Shown here: one piece after another, positions 30,322 through 40,816 of the stretch
Layout: every line of letters starts with the position of its first letter
Numbering within the stretch: the stretch's first letter is position 1
Assembly: GCA_965227805.1 (NCBI GenBank)
Contig: CBDDGJ010000003.1
Span: 1-64,000, forward strand
DNA length: 64,000 nucleotides
Direction of reading: 5' to 3'
Origin: CBDDGJ01 sp965227805
Lineage (GTDB): Bacteria > Pseudomonadota > Alphaproteobacteria > RS24
Made by a program: the position numbers and the translations under genes
The notes under the pieces: model-generated
Seen by the model: the letters and a program-made list of their open reading frames with translations, nothing else
Databases searched by the model: none
What the model was told of the DNA's origin: nothing

Positions 30322-31788
30322 ATGCCGGATACACAAACAACACATGAGTCCAAGACCGTCGCCATAACGTCTCTAAAGCAGGCACCGGCGGCACATAATC
30401 CCATACAGACCCGTGCCAAACAACGCATTATGGCGCGCATGATACGCCGCCTTGTTATAATGAGCGTGATGACGATCCTGACAATGGGTTGGATCTTTGA
30501 TAGCTATCTGGCACCAGATATGTCGAATATCCAATTAAGTGCAAAACCTGCGCCCCCTGTGCCTTATTTACCACCAGCATGGCTAGACTTACCCCCCATG
30601 CAACGTGATTATGAAACTGTAACCTTAAATAGCGGTGATAATCTAATCAGTATTTTAACCGATCATAATGTTGATATAGGCGCAGCGCATCTGGCATTAA
30701 CCGCGCTTACGGGCAAGTTTGACCCGCATATTGTTAAACCGGGGCAGGATATTCGTATTTTTTGGGAAACCAGCATAGATGAGTCATACCCACAATTTGC
30801 CGGTTTTGATTTCATACCCACCCCCCGCCAACGCATTATTGTGCGCCGCATTGAAGAAAATAATGCCCCCTATTATGAGGCTGTCATGTTAGATCGCCCG
30901 CTTAAAGACAGGCATTTTCTTACCGAAACCCTCATAACCAGCAGCGTCTATGAGGCAGCGCGCAATGCAGGTATCGCGCCTAATTTAGTGGTCGATCTTA
31001 TTCACTTATTCTCATATTCCATAGATTTCCAACGCGACATTAGAGAGGGCGACCATCTAAATGTGTTCTATACGCGCCGCTATGACGACAATAACCGCCT
31101 CGCCGAAGAGGGAGACATTCTTTATGCCTCAATCACCAATAGGGGAAAAGAAATTGCGCTATGGTCATTCATTCATGATGATGGCTCAAGGGGGTATTAC
31201 GACAAAAATGGGCGCGGCGTTCAACGCCTTTTAATGAAAACACCCATTGACGGCGCCCGTTTATCCTCACATTTTGGCCCACGTCGCCATCCAGTATTAG
31301 GCTATACACGTATACATCGTGGACTTGATTTTGCAGCCCCCACCGGCACCCCCATTTTTGCTGCCGGTGATGGTAAAATTTTACAACGTAGATATTATAA
31401 TGGTTTCGGAAATTATATTCGCATCCAGCACCGTAACGGATACCAAACTGCCTATGCACATTTAAGCCACTTTGCCCGTGGCGTGCGCGTTGGCGCAAGC
31501 GTGCGACAAGGCGATACGATAGGCTATGTCGGCATGACTGGCATCGCAACCGGCCCACATTTGCATTATGAAGTTTTGCGCAATGGCAAACATGTCAATC
31601 CGCATACCACCGATTTGCCGCCAACAAAAATATTAAATGAAACCGGCAAAGCAAAATTAGCCGCACAGCGCAGAAAAATAGATGCGCAAATCCATAGTCT
31701 TGTCGCATATGGCAATATGGACTCCGCATATGACCGCCAGGAAAAATTTGCGCTTATCGATACCACATCTACTGCGGAAGAAAATTAA
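30322..31788 (+). CDS. M23-family peptidoglycan endopeptidase (MepM-like)
   Basis: This 488-residue protein has a basic N-terminus and one membrane helix (residues about 43-62), then a LysM/OapA-like segment (VTLNSGDNLISILTDHNVD), and a C-terminal LytM/M23 domain (residues about 310-430). The zinc ligands are visible as HRGLDFAAP (H and D) and HLHYE. RLSSHFGPRRHPVLGYTRIH is the standard entry to the catalytic fold. It should cleave cross-links in the periplasm during wall growth. The ribosome site is weak. It is convergent with alaS (9 bases apart) and divergent from the rRNA operon. Confidence 0.93.
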   Translation: MPDTQTTHESKTVAITSLKQAPAAHNPIQTRAKQRIMARMIRRLVIMSVMTILTMGWIFDSYLAPDMSNIQLSAKPAPPVPYLPPAWLDLPPMQRDYETVTLNSGDNLISILTDHNVDIGAAHLALTALTGKFDPHIVKPGQDIRIFWETSIDESYPQFAGFDFIPTPRQRIIVRRIEENNAPYYEAVMLDRPLKDRHFLTETLITSSVYEAARNAGIAPNLVVDLIHLFSYSIDFQRDIREGDHLNVFYTRRYDDNNRLAEEGDILYASITNRGKEIALWSFIHDDGSRGYYDKNGRGVQRLLMKTPIDGARLSSHFGPRRHPVLGYTRIHRGLDFAAPTGTPIFAAGDGKILQRRYYNGFGNYIRIQHRNGYQTAYAHLSHFARGVRVGASVRQGDTIGYVGMTGIATGPHLHYEVLRNGKHVNPHTTDLPPTKILNETGKAKLAAQRRKIDAQIHSLVAYGNMDSAYDRQEKFALIDTTSTAEEN

Positions 31789-31797
31789 ATTAAACCG

Positions 31798-34440
31798 TCA
31801 AGATGCCTGTAATTTTTCGGTAATCGCTGCAATCGCTGCATCGCCTGCCGTCACATCCGACCCGCCAGCCTGTGCCATATCCGCACGTCCGCCGCCGCCC
31901 TTGCCACCGAGTTTTGCCGCGCCAAGACGCACCAGCTCCACCGCATCATAGCGATCCGTAAGATCATGCGTGACCCCGATAGCAATCCCCGCTTTCCCGT
32001 CATTCGTGCCAATAAACGCAACAATGCCGCTTCCAATTTGTGCCTTGCCGCTATCAACCAGACCACGTAATTGTTTTGCTGGCACATCATGCACCACGCG
32101 CGCCATAAATTTTACCCCGTTTACGTCTTGCACAGGTGATGCAGTCGCATCCGCGCTTTCACCTACCAAGGCGAGTTTATGTTTAACTTCAGTAAGTTCG
32201 CGTTCAATTTTTTTGCGTTCATCAAGTAATTTTTCGATACGCCCCGCCACATCACGCGCGCCGATTTTAAGCAAATCGGTAAGCGTGCGCATTATGTGCT
32301 CGGTTTCGGCAATACCCGCAAGGGCAGATGCCGCACAGCGCGCCTCAATGCGCCTTACCCCCGCAGCCACTGCCGTTTCTGCCGTAATTTTCATCAGCCC
32401 AATTTCACCTAATTGTGCCACATGCGTGCCACCGCATAATTCCACCGAATAGGCGTTCGTATCATCCTCAACACCCATGGATAATACCCGCACTTCATCA
32501 CCATATTTTTCACCAAATAAGGCAAGTGCGCCAGCGGCGATCGCAGCATCAGGTGCCATAAGCTGTGTTTGCACCGGCGCATTGGCACGAATATGCCGAT
32601 TAACCAAATCCTCAAGCGCTGCAATTTGCGTGTCGCTTAGGGCCTTGGGGTGACTAAAGTCAAAGCGCAAATAATGATCCGTCACCAATGAGCCTTTTTG
32701 CGCGACATGATCACCAAGTATATGGCGTAATGCCGCATGTAATAAATGCGTCGCCGAATGATGCGCCCGCACAGATGCACGATGCACCACATCAATCTCA
32801 TGGCGCACCACATCACCACACGCAATAGACCCGCGTTTAATCGTTCCCATTAACACATGCAGCCCACCCAGCTTTTTTTGCACATCATCAATATGAATGT
32901 CTACATTTTCGCTATACACTGTTCCTTTATCGCCAATTTGCCCGCCACTTTCGGCATAAAAAGGCGTGCGGTCAAAGCAAAGCGCAACCTTTTCACCTTC
33001 GGTCGCTTTTGTCTTCTCTATCCCCTCCGTCACGATTGTAAGCAGCGTAGCTTCCGCCTTATTGTGCGTATAGCCAAGAAAAACCGTATCGCCATGCTGT
33101 TTATGAATATCAAACCATATATCTTCGGTTGCCACTTCACCCGAACCCGCCCAATGCGCGCGCGCATTATCCCGCTGAGCGGCCATAGCTGTTTCAAACC
33201 CCGCCTTATCCAGCGTAAGCCCACGCTCACGCAGAGCATCCTGGGTTAAATCCACCGGAAAGCCATATGTATCATAAAGTTTGAACGCAATATCACCCGC
33301 AAGCGTCGTGCCGGTAAGCGCATCTATTTCGGTTTCCAGCAATTTTAATCCGCGTGCCAAAGTCTCATAAAACCGTTCTTCTTCCTGCTTCAACGTCTCG
33401 ACAATCAGGCTTTCGGCACGATTTAGTTCCGGATATGCCGCACGCATCTCGGCTTTGAAAACCGGAAACAGACGCCACATAAGCGGATCTTGTGCGCCCG
33501 AAATATAGGCATGACGCATCGCGCGGCGCATAATACGCCGCAGCACATAGCCACGCCCTTCATTTGACGGCATCACCCCATCGGCAATTAAAAAGGCCGA
33601 GGCGCGTAAATGGTCGGCAATAATCCGGTGACTTACCCCCTCACCCTCGCCCGCAGTCAGCTGCATCGAGCCTTCTATCAGCGTCTGAAATAAATCGGTT
33701 GCATAATTATCATGCGTATTTTGCATAACCGAAGCAATACGCTCTAACCCCATGCCCGTATCAATAGAGGGTTTGGGTAATGCCTCACGCGCCCCTTCGG
33801 CAAGCTGATTATATTGCATGAATACCAGATTCCAGATTTCGACAAAGCGATCGCCATCTTCATTGGCACTGCCGGGCGGACCGCCGGGAATATCCGCACC
33901 ATGATCGTAAAAAATTTCAGAACACGGACCACACGGCCCCGTATCGCCCATTGACCAAAAATTATCTGCCGTCGCAATACGGATAATTTTATGATCGGAA
34001 AAACCGGTTAGCTTTTTCCATAACGCATAAGCCGCATCATCTTCGGCATAAACCGTAACCAATAATTTCTCCGGCGCAAGCCCGAGGGTTTGGGTTAAAA
34101 ATTGCCAGGCAAAATATATCGCTTCTTCTTTGAAATAATCGCCGAAAGAAAAATTACCCAGCATTTCAAAAAATGTATGATGCCGTGCCGTATAGCCGAC
34201 ATTATCCAGATCATTATGTTTGCCCCCAGCACGAATGCATTTTTGAGACGAAACGGCACGGGCTGTTAAAGGCGCCTCGGCGCCAGTGAAAACATTTTTG
34301 AAGGGAACCATGCCCGCATTGGTGAATAGTAAGCTAGGGTCATTATGCGGCACAAGCGGTGCCGAACGGACAATTTCATGCGCATTATCTGCAAAAAACT
34401 GTAGAAATGCCGCACGAATATCGGCTAAATTTTGCACCAT
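31798..34440 (-). CDS. alaS: Alanine-tRNA ligase
   Basis: This protein of 880 residues is the usual size. The class II catalytic core begins at MVQNLADIRAAFLQFF, with GMVPFKNVF and FFEMLGNFSFGDYFKEEAI near the N-terminus. The editing domain has the zinc motif HHSATHLLHAAL and CGGTHV, and a C-terminal DHH/oligomerisation segment ends with GGKGGGRADMAQ-type Gly-rich sequence. ATG 34440 is preferred over ATG 34473, because family members start directly with the 'DIR..FL.FF' helix. It charges tRNA-Ala and clears mischarged Ser and Gly. Confidence 0.97.
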   Translation of the reverse strand: MVQNLADIRAAFLQFFADNAHEIVRSAPLVPHNDPSLLFTNAGMVPFKNVFTGAEAPLTARAVSSQKCIRAGGKHNDLDNVGYTARHHTFFEMLGNFSFGDYFKEEAIYFAWQFLTQTLGLAPEKLLVTVYAEDDAAYALWKKLTGFSDHKIIRIATADNFWSMGDTGPCGPCSEIFYDHGADIPGGPPGSANEDGDRFVEIWNLVFMQYNQLAEGAREALPKPSIDTGMGLERIASVMQNTHDNYATDLFQTLIEGSMQLTAGEGEGVSHRIIADHLRASAFLIADGVMPSNEGRGYVLRRIMRRAMRHAYISGAQDPLMWRLFPVFKAEMRAAYPELNRAESLIVETLKQEEERFYETLARGLKLLETEIDALTGTTLAGDIAFKLYDTYGFPVDLTQDALRERGLTLDKAGFETAMAAQRDNARAHWAGSGEVATEDIWFDIHKQHGDTVFLGYTHNKAEATLLTIVTEGIEKTKATEGEKVALCFDRTPFYAESGGQIGDKGTVYSENVDIHIDDVQKKLGGLHVLMGTIKRGSIACGDVVRHEIDVVHRASVRAHHSATHLLHAALRHILGDHVAQKGSLVTDHYLRFDFSHPKALSDTQIAALEDLVNRHIRANAPVQTQLMAPDAAIAAGALALFGEKYGDEVRVLSMGVEDDTNAYSVELCGGTHVAQLGEIGLMKITAETAVAAGVRRIEARCAASALAGIAETEHIMRTLTDLLKIGARDVAGRIEKLLDERKKIERELTEVKHKLALVGESADATASPVQDVNGVKFMARVVHDVPAKQLRGLVDSGKAQIGSGIVAFIGTNDGKAGIAIGVTHDLTDRYDAVELVRLGAAKLGGKGGGGRADMAQAGGSDVTAGDAAIAAITEKLQAS

Positions 34441-34491
34441 ATTTAAGCTCTTACCATTATCATCATTATGCACATTTTAGCGCGGCTTTTC

Positions 34492-35541
34492 TTATGGTGC
34501 AATGTCTCTGTCATGCATTAAACGCATAATTTTTTGCATAACGCTCGGTAAAGCCATATGCACAAAATCTTGCTTTTTTACCCAGAAATATTCCTGTGCC
34601 GGGGTAAAATTTTGGGGGGCGCGGGCATAATAAATCTCCAATTCAAGCGAAAAATGGGTAAATATATGTTTTACATGTGCATCCATTTTTTCCCACGCTA
34701 TATCTGCATCCCTTAACCTTGTCTGATTATGTTCATCCCACCCATAAGACGGAAATTCGACCATCCCCCCCAAAAGCCCCGATGGGGGACGCCGGCGCAT
34801 AAGAACCGCGCCAGCAGGGGTCTCAAGCCAATATACACCCCCCTTACGCATGGGTTTGGGCTTTTTAGGCGCACGGCGCGGCAATTCATGCACACGCTGC
34901 GCGGCAAAGGCTTTGCAGACGCTGCGGCAGGGGCAGCGCGTGCAATGCGGATTTTTCGGCACGCATAGCCCAGAACCAAAATCCATCAGAGTTTGGGCAA
35001 AATCACCAGCACGCTTGGGCGGCACGATCCGCTTATTGATCGCCTGCACATGCTTTTTTAATAAGGGTGGTGATGCGTCTAGCCCATAAAGCCGCGCCAA
35101 TACGCGTTCAATATTACCGTCAACCGGCGCTGCCGGAAGATTAAACGCAATCGCCGCAATCGCTGCCGATGTATAGGGCCCTATGCCAGGCAAGGCAAGC
35201 AAGGCGGCTTCATCTTGTGGCAATACACCATCATAATCTTGCACAATAATACGTGCCGCTTTGAGCATATTGCGTGCGCGCGCATAATAGCCAAGCCCCG
35301 CCCATGCGGCCATCACCGCATCATCATCGGCAGCAGCAAGCTGTGCAAAATCTGGCCAGCGCGCAATAAAGGCTTCAAAATAAGGAATAACCGTTGCAAC
35401 CACTGTCTGTTGCAGCATGATTTCTGAGAGCCATACATGATAAGCAACAGCTTGCGTGCCCGCATGCGCACGCCACGGCAAAATACGTCTATGCGTATCA
35501 TACCAGGCCAGAAGTTTTTTCACAATATAAGCATCATTCAT
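34492..35541 (-). CDS. mutY: Adenine DNA glycosylase
   Basis: This 349-residue protein has the catalytic Glu at residue 40 (WLSEIMLQQT), the helix-hairpin-helix LLALPGIGPYTSAAI, the catalytic Asp in APVDGNIERV, and the 4Fe-4S ligands in the spacing C-x6-C-x2-C-x5-C (from CVPKNPHCTRCPCRSVC). A C-terminal NUDIX-like domain (GGVYWLETPAGAVLMRRRP) recognises 8-oxoG. It removes A mispaired with 8-oxoG. Its ATG lies only 14 bases from the ATG of the divergent DUF721 gene. Confidence 0.95.
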   Translation of the reverse strand: MNDAYIVKKLLAWYDTHRRILPWRAHAGTQAVAYHVWLSEIMLQQTVVATVIPYFEAFIARWPDFAQLAAADDDAVMAAWAGLGYYARARNMLKAARIIVQDYDGVLPQDEAALLALPGIGPYTSAAIAAIAFNLPAAPVDGNIERVLARLYGLDASPPLLKKHVQAINKRIVPPKRAGDFAQTLMDFGSGLCVPKNPHCTRCPCRSVCKAFAAQRVHELPRRAPKKPKPMRKGGVYWLETPAGAVLMRRRPPSGLLGGMVEFPSYGWDEHNQTRLRDADIAWEKMDAHVKHIFTHFSLELEIYYARAPQNFTPAQEYFWVKKQDFVHMALPSVMQKIMRLMHDRDIAP

Positions 35542-35555
35542 GCTAAACTAACCTT

Positions 35556-36047
35556 ATGTCTCAAAGCAATCATATGCCGCCTTATCGTAAAAAAACCCAT
35601 CGTGCAATGCCGTTAAGCGCGCTTACGGGCAAGCTCATATCCCCTGTGCTAAAGCGCCGCGGCTTTCGGGGTATTCCGATTTTAGACCACTGGCCACATA
35701 TTGTCGGCGCAGGTCTTGCCGCCTTATCGCAACCCGAACGCTTGCGCCACGCCGCCAAAGACGGTGCAACCCTTATTATTCGCGTTGAAGGGGCAATGGC
35801 ACTCGAAATACAACATCTTGCCCCCCTCATTTTAGAACGCATAAATTCATATTATGGCACGGATATGGTGAAACATATCAAAATCATTCAAGCACCTTTA
35901 CATAAAGCACCTGTGCCGCGTGCCCTTCGTCCTCCTGATAAAAAAGACATAGACCGTGCCAAAGCCTATCTGCATAATATCAAAGACCCCGGCTTAAAAC
36001 AGGCACTTAGCACTTTAGGCGCCTATATATTAAGGGATAAATCCTAA
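35556..36047 (+). CDS. DUF721 (DciA-like) protein
   Basis: This 163-residue protein has the DUF721 core from about residue 20: LSALTGKLISPVLKRRGFRG, then DHWPHIVGAGLAALSQPERL and the strand LIIRVEGAMALEIQHL. DciA-type DUF721 proteins load or recruit the replicative helicase in bacteria lacking DnaC, but short alphaproteobacterial members are not all proven to do so. Alternative start MPPYRKK lies 18 bases downstream. It precedes dsbA and smc in the same direction, an arrangement familiar in the class. Confidence 0.85.
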   Translation: MSQSNHMPPYRKKTHRAMPLSALTGKLISPVLKRRGFRGIPILDHWPHIVGAGLAALSQPERLRHAAKDGATLIIRVEGAMALEIQHLAPLILERINSYYGTDMVKHIKIIQAPLHKAPVPRALRPPDKKDIDRAKAYLHNIKDPGLKQALSTLGAYILRDKS

Positions 36048-36153
36048 AGTTTTCCACATATGTGTAAGGCAAGGGATATGTTAAATATTCCTAATTGGGG
36101 GGCGTAAGGGTATACTAAGGCATATTTTATGATTCGATTATCGGGGAAACATT

Positions 36154-36876
36154 ATGCGCGGCATACAAAAAACATTGATTATCGCTTTATTGATCACGCT
36201 TGGCATTGGCGGGTTTTATGCATTTAATACACGCGAAACTGTCCCCGCTGAACCGCCTGCAACAACAGACACACTCACACGAGCTGACGCATCCGAAAAC
36301 ACCGATACACCCGAAGCAATAATTGCCCCCGACGCACTGCCTGACAATGATATGTTGGATGAAATCGCATTAGGCGCAGCCGATGCACCGGTAACGATTT
36401 ATGAATATTCATCGCTTACCTGCCCACATTGCGCTGCCTTTCATCAAAACACCCTTCCTCTTTTGAAGAAAAAATATATAGATGAGGGGCTTGTGCGTAT
36501 TGTGTTTCAGGCGTTTCCGTTTGACCCGCTCGCAACCACGGGCGCTATGCTTGCCCATTGCGCCCCGGAAACAAAACGCGTTATTTTGCTTAATGTCCTA
36601 TTTGCACGCCAAGCCATATGGGCACAATCACAAGACCCTTTGCGTGAAATCAAAAAAATTGCCAAGCAGATCGGTATTTTTGAAGATGACATAAATGCAT
36701 GTTTACGCAATGAGAGAATTTTGCAAGGTATTCGGGAAAGACAAGCCACCGCTTACGAAAATTTAGACGTGCGCTCTACCCCCACTTTTTTTATTGATGG
36801 ACAAAAAATTGTCGGCAATCAGTCTTTAGAGGTATTTGAAAAGATTATAGATCCTCTTCTGTCTGACAGGAAATAA
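36154..36876 (+). CDS. DsbA-family thiol oxidoreductase
   Basis: This 240-residue protein has an N-terminal signal anchor (LIIALLITLGIGGFYAF) and an acidic linker, then a thioredoxin fold with CPHC in SSLTCPHCAAFH (about residue 90) and the cis-Pro in RSTPTFFIDGQ. It is expected to act in the periplasm on disulfide formation. The predicted linker is long, as in BdbD-like members placed upstream of smc in this class. It ends 42 bases before smc. Confidence 0.9.
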   Translation: MRGIQKTLIIALLITLGIGGFYAFNTRETVPAEPPATTDTLTRADASENTDTPEAIIAPDALPDNDMLDEIALGAADAPVTIYEYSSLTCPHCAAFHQNTLPLLKKKYIDEGLVRIVFQAFPFDPLATTGAMLAHCAPETKRVILLNVLFARQAIWAQSQDPLREIKKIAKQIGIFEDDINACLRNERILQGIRERQATAYENLDVRSTPTFFIDGQKIVGNQSLEVFEKIIDPLLSDRK

Positions 36877-36918
36877 GCCTTTGATTAAGGATTAGGAAGA
36901 TTTACGGATTAAGCCATT

Positions 36919-39900
36919 ATGAAATTTAATCGCCTTCGCCTTAGCGGCTTTAAGTCTTTTGTTGAACCGGTCAATTTAGATATATTGCCCGGCCTTACAG
37001 CAATTATTGGCCCCAATGGATGCGGCAAATCTAATCTGGTGGAAGCCCTGCGCTGGGTCATGGGAGAGACCTCTTATAAATCCATGCGCGCAAGCGCGAT
37101 GGAAGATGTCATTTTTGCCGGCACATCTTTGCGTCCCGCCCGCAATCATGCCGAAGTAACGCTATTTTTAGATAATCAATCGCATACAGCCCCTGCCGAA
37201 TTTAACGCAGATGATATGCTGGAAGTCACCCGCCGTATAGAACGTCAGGCTGGTTCAGCCTATCGGGTAAATGGGCGAGATTTACGCGCACGTGATGTGC
37301 AATTATTATTTGCCGATGCCTCTACAGGTGCACGTTCCACCGCGCTTGTGCGACAAGGGCAAATCAGCGATCTTATCAATGCAAAACCTGAGAATCGGCG
37401 CAAAATTTTGGAAGAAGCCGCCGGCATTTCCGGCTTGCATACCCGCCGACATGATGCCGAATTACGCCTTAATGCTGCCCAAAAAAATCTGGAGCAATTA
37501 GCCCAAAATATGGAGATGCTCCAGCAGCAATTACGCGCCCTCAAACGCCAAACCCGCCAAGCCGCACGGTATAAGGATTTATCTGCCGATATTCGTAAAA
37601 CCGAGGCGCTTGCCTTGCATGTGCGCTGGAAACAAGCCATGACTGCCTTGAACGAAGCACAGCATCATGCCGCACAATGCCAAAAAGATGTGCAGGAAAA
37701 AACGCAAATAAGCGCCAAATGCACAACAATACAAACCCAGGCACAAAACGCGCTCGCCCCCCTATTACAAGCCGAAGCAGAAAGTGCCGCCGCCTTACGC
37801 CGCTTACAGCGCGAGCAAGAAACTCTGGAAACAGAAGAAACGCATGCGCGCAATATGCTCACACGCCTAGAGCAACAAGCCACAACAATTAGCAATGATA
37901 AATTACATGAAGCAAGCCTATTAGCAGATGCGCGCACACAAATTGACCGCCTAACCACAGAACACACAGAGCTAACCCGCCAAACCGATACCAGCTATGC
38001 TGACAAAAAAACGCATAGTGATGCGATGATAAAACAGCTCACCGATAAATTATCACAAGCCGAATATGCGCTTAACGAAACACGCACGTTAATTGCGGCA
38101 CATATGGCCAAAAAACAATCTTTAGAACAGGCATATGCAGATAATCAAATACGGCAAGAAAAAATCAATGAAGCGTTAAAGGCGCAGCAAGAAAAGCGCG
38201 ATAGCTTAAGCACCTACGCGCCAGCACAAAACACGCTTGCCACACTTGCCGCCGAAACCAAAAAAATAGCCGATAGCCTCACCCAGGCTCAAAAGGAGCT
38301 TGCCAAGGCGAAAGATAGATTAGAAAAAGCCGAAACCGAAGCCGAACATGCCCTCATTCCGGTTAATCAGGCGCAAGCCTTGTTAGAACGTTTGCTGGGT
38401 GAACGTGCCGCCCTTTCAGCGATATTTTCCCGCCCAGAGAATAATAAAACATTTCCTGCACTGATTGATTCGATAAAAGTAGAGGCAGGCTATGAAATTG
38501 CCTTGGGGGCAGCTTTGGGTGATGATTTGGATGCATCAACCGATGCGCAAGCGCCCGCATATTGGCTGGATTTTACCGCGTATGGCCATATGCAGGAGCT
38601 TCCCGAAGGAGCGGAATCGCTATCGAATTATGTCCGTGGGGCGCAATTATTACATTATCGGCTTACGCAAATCGGTGTTGTCGATAAAGCGCATGCACAG
38701 GCGATGCAGCCCCAATTACGTCCGGGGCAAAAACTGGTATCGCGGGAGGGCGATTTATGGCGGTGGGATGGCTATTGCCTTGCAGCAGATGCTCCCTCTG
38801 CCGCCGCAAAAAGACTGGCACAACGAAACCGGTTAAATGCTATTGAGACAGAAATCGCACAAGCCGAACAGCAAATAGACCACCACACGGCATATTTAAC
38901 CAAAACACGCCATGGCGTAACACAGGCGAAACAAAATTATGAAGCCACGCATAAAAAATGGCGCGAATTAGAAGCTCAAAAAGCAGAACTTTATGAAAAA
39001 CAAACCCAGACCGAAAGGGATACGTTTGATTATCAAAGCCGCCTTAAGGTTATTGATGAAACCATTACCCGCCTTTCGCATGAAAAGGAAGAATTGGCAG
39101 GTGCTCAATCCGACACCTCGACAGCACTCACACACTTACAAGCAAGTGATGATTTATCGACACAGCATGAAGCCCAACGGCGCACCGCAGAAGATATACG
39201 CACACAGCTTGCTGCCGTCCAGGCCCAAAGCGAAAACATTCATAACCAGCACCGTGCGCATGAAGCGCGACTTTCACGGATAAATGAAGAGCTTGCCTCA
39301 TGGACGAAGCGCGCCGAAACAGCACAAAACCGTATCGACACCTTGCAAGAGCGTAGCACAGAAACGCAAAAAGAATATAAGGCACAAAAAAGCAAACCAG
39401 AAGAGATTGCAAAGCGCCGCAATGCCTTGCTTGACCTGATTGTCGATGCAAAACGCCATTACAAGGATGATGGCGATAAGCGTATTGAGGCCGAGGCATA
39501 TATAAGAAAAAGCGACACGGAGGCAAAACAAGCGCAAAGCCTGCTTGCCGAAGCACGTGAAACACAAGCACGCCGTGAAGCCATGCAAGAAGCTCAAAAA
39601 GACCGCCTGGATGATGCTGAACGGCTTATTCGTGAAAGCCTGCAAATTGCCCCCGAAGCTACCCTTGCACTTAGCGGCTATGATGCCGATATGTCGCTTC
39701 CTGCACTGGACGAAACCGAGAAAAAATTAGACGGCTTACGCCGTGAGCGGGAAAATTTAGGGGGTGTCAATTTACGCGCGCATGAAGAGCAACAGACAGT
39801 TGAAACACAATTTGACGAGATGCAAAGCGAATATGATGATTTGAATAAAGCCGTCAATAAATTGCGCCATGGTATCAGGCAATTAAATCGCGAAGGTCGC

Positions 39901-40425
39901 ACGCGTTTATTGCGCGCCTTTGATGATGTGAATGCTCATTTCGAACGTCTGTTTATGCAGCTTTTCGGCGGCGGCAAAGCACATTTAAGTTTAACCGAAT
40001 CCGATGATCCATTAGAAGCCGGCCTGGAGATTATTGCACACCCGCCCGGTAAAAAGCCGCAAATTCTTTCTCTTTTATCAGGCGGTGAGCAAGCCCTCAC
40101 GGCCACTGCGTTAATCTTTGCCGTTTTTCTCACCAATCCTTCACCGATTTGTGTGCTTGATGAAGTGGACGCGCCTTTGGATGACAGCAATGTCGAACGT
40201 CTGTGCAAACTTATTCGCACAATTACCGAAGAAACCCAAACGCGTTTCATCATCATAACCCACCACCCCCTCACCATGGCGCGCGTGGATAGGCTATTTG
40301 GTGTAACCATGCAGGAACATGGCGTATCGCAATTACTTTCGGTTGACCTTGCCACGGCAGAGAGTTTTGTCGAAAGCGGCAAGACACAGGCTTCTTCCGA
40401 AACCACAAGCGGATATGCCAGCTAG
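36919..40425 (+). CDS. smc: Chromosome segregation protein SMC
   Basis: This 1168-residue SMC ATPase has Walker A GPNGCGKSN at residues 32-40, a first coiled coil from about 170 to 490, a hinge at about 500-640 (GYEIALGAALGDDLDA), a second coiled coil to about 1000, then the signature LSLLSGGEQALTATAL and Walker B CVLDEVDAPLDD. Charged Lys/Glu/Gln/Ala-rich coils explain the many false frames on the other strand. With ScpA/ScpB it organises and segregates the chromosome. atpI starts 3 bases after its stop. Confidence 0.96.
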   Translation: MKFNRLRLSGFKSFVEPVNLDILPGLTAIIGPNGCGKSNLVEALRWVMGETSYKSMRASAMEDVIFAGTSLRPARNHAEVTLFLDNQSHTAPAEFNADDMLEVTRRIERQAGSAYRVNGRDLRARDVQLLFADASTGARSTALVRQGQISDLINAKPENRRKILEEAAGISGLHTRRHDAELRLNAAQKNLEQLAQNMEMLQQQLRALKRQTRQAARYKDLSADIRKTEALALHVRWKQAMTALNEAQHHAAQCQKDVQEKTQISAKCTTIQTQAQNALAPLLQAEAESAAALRRLQREQETLETEETHARNMLTRLEQQATTISNDKLHEASLLADARTQIDRLTTEHTELTRQTDTSYADKKTHSDAMIKQLTDKLSQAEYALNETRTLIAAHMAKKQSLEQAYADNQIRQEKINEALKAQQEKRDSLSTYAPAQNTLATLAAETKKIADSLTQAQKELAKAKDRLEKAETEAEHALIPVNQAQALLERLLGERAALSAIFSRPENNKTFPALIDSIKVEAGYEIALGAALGDDLDASTDAQAPAYWLDFTAYGHMQELPEGAESLSNYVRGAQLLHYRLTQIGVVDKAHAQAMQPQLRPGQKLVSREGDLWRWDGYCLAADAPSAAAKRLAQRNRLNAIETEIAQAEQQIDHHTAYLTKTRHGVTQAKQNYEATHKKWRELEAQKAELYEKQTQTERDTFDYQSRLKVIDETITRLSHEKEELAGAQSDTSTALTHLQASDDLSTQHEAQRRTAEDIRTQLAAVQAQSENIHNQHRAHEARLSRINEELASWTKRAETAQNRIDTLQERSTETQKEYKAQKSKPEEIAKRRNALLDLIVDAKRHYKDDGDKRIEAEAYIRKSDTEAKQAQSLLAEARETQARREAMQEAQKDRLDDAERLIRESLQIAPEATLALSGYDADMSLPALDETEKKLDGLRRERENLGGVNLRAHEEQQTVETQFDEMQSEYDDLNKAVNKLRHGIRQLNREGRTRLLRAFDDVNAHFERLFMQLFGGGKAHLSLTESDDPLEAGLEIIAHPPGKKPQILSLLSGGEQALTATALIFAVFLTNPSPICVLDEVDAPLDDSNVERLCKLIRTITEETQTRFIIITHHPLTMARVDRLFGVTMQEHGVSQLLSVDLATAESFVESGKTQASSETTSGYAS

Positions 40426-40428
40426 ATA

Positions 40429-40722
40429 ATGACGCAACATAATAAACAGAAGCTGGAAAAGCTCGCGCATAATATTGACAGCCTAAAACAAAAACACATC
40501 GACCCTTCTGTTGCAAAGGCTGATAATCACCCCACCACGCTTGCTTACCGTTTATTGGTGGAAATTATCGCTGGCATTGCCGTGGGTGGATTTTTGGGCT
40601 GGTGGCTAGATAAATGGCTAAATACCAAACCTATTTTCACGCTAATTTTACTTTTTCTGGGCATGGTGTCCGGGCTTTATAATGTGATACGCACAATTAA
40701 AACAATTCCAGACACAAAATAG
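40429..40722 (+). CDS. atpI: ATP synthase protein I
   Basis: This 97-residue protein has a Lys-rich cytoplasmic start, then two membrane helices (IIAGIAVGGFLGWWLD and LILLFLGMVSGLYNVI). The 'G..GWWLD' motif is typical of alphaproteobacterial AtpI, which helps assemble the c-ring. It precedes atpB by 94 bases. Confidence 0.9.
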   Translation: MTQHNKQKLEKLAHNIDSLKQKHIDPSVAKADNHPTTLAYRLLVEIIAGIAVGGFLGWWLDKWLNTKPIFTLILLFLGMVSGLYNVIRTIKTIPDTK

Positions 40723-40816
40723 TCCTAAAAATATCTAAAAACGTGCAGTTTAGGGCTTTCAAAACTCTACGTTTTGGGTTATGTGACTGGCAACACATAT
40801 GAATCAGGAGATAAAT

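Noticed and set aside
37260..39645. Long minus-strand frames opposite smc
   Set aside because: They result from Lys/Glu/Ala-rich coiled-coil codons of smc and show no protein-like features.
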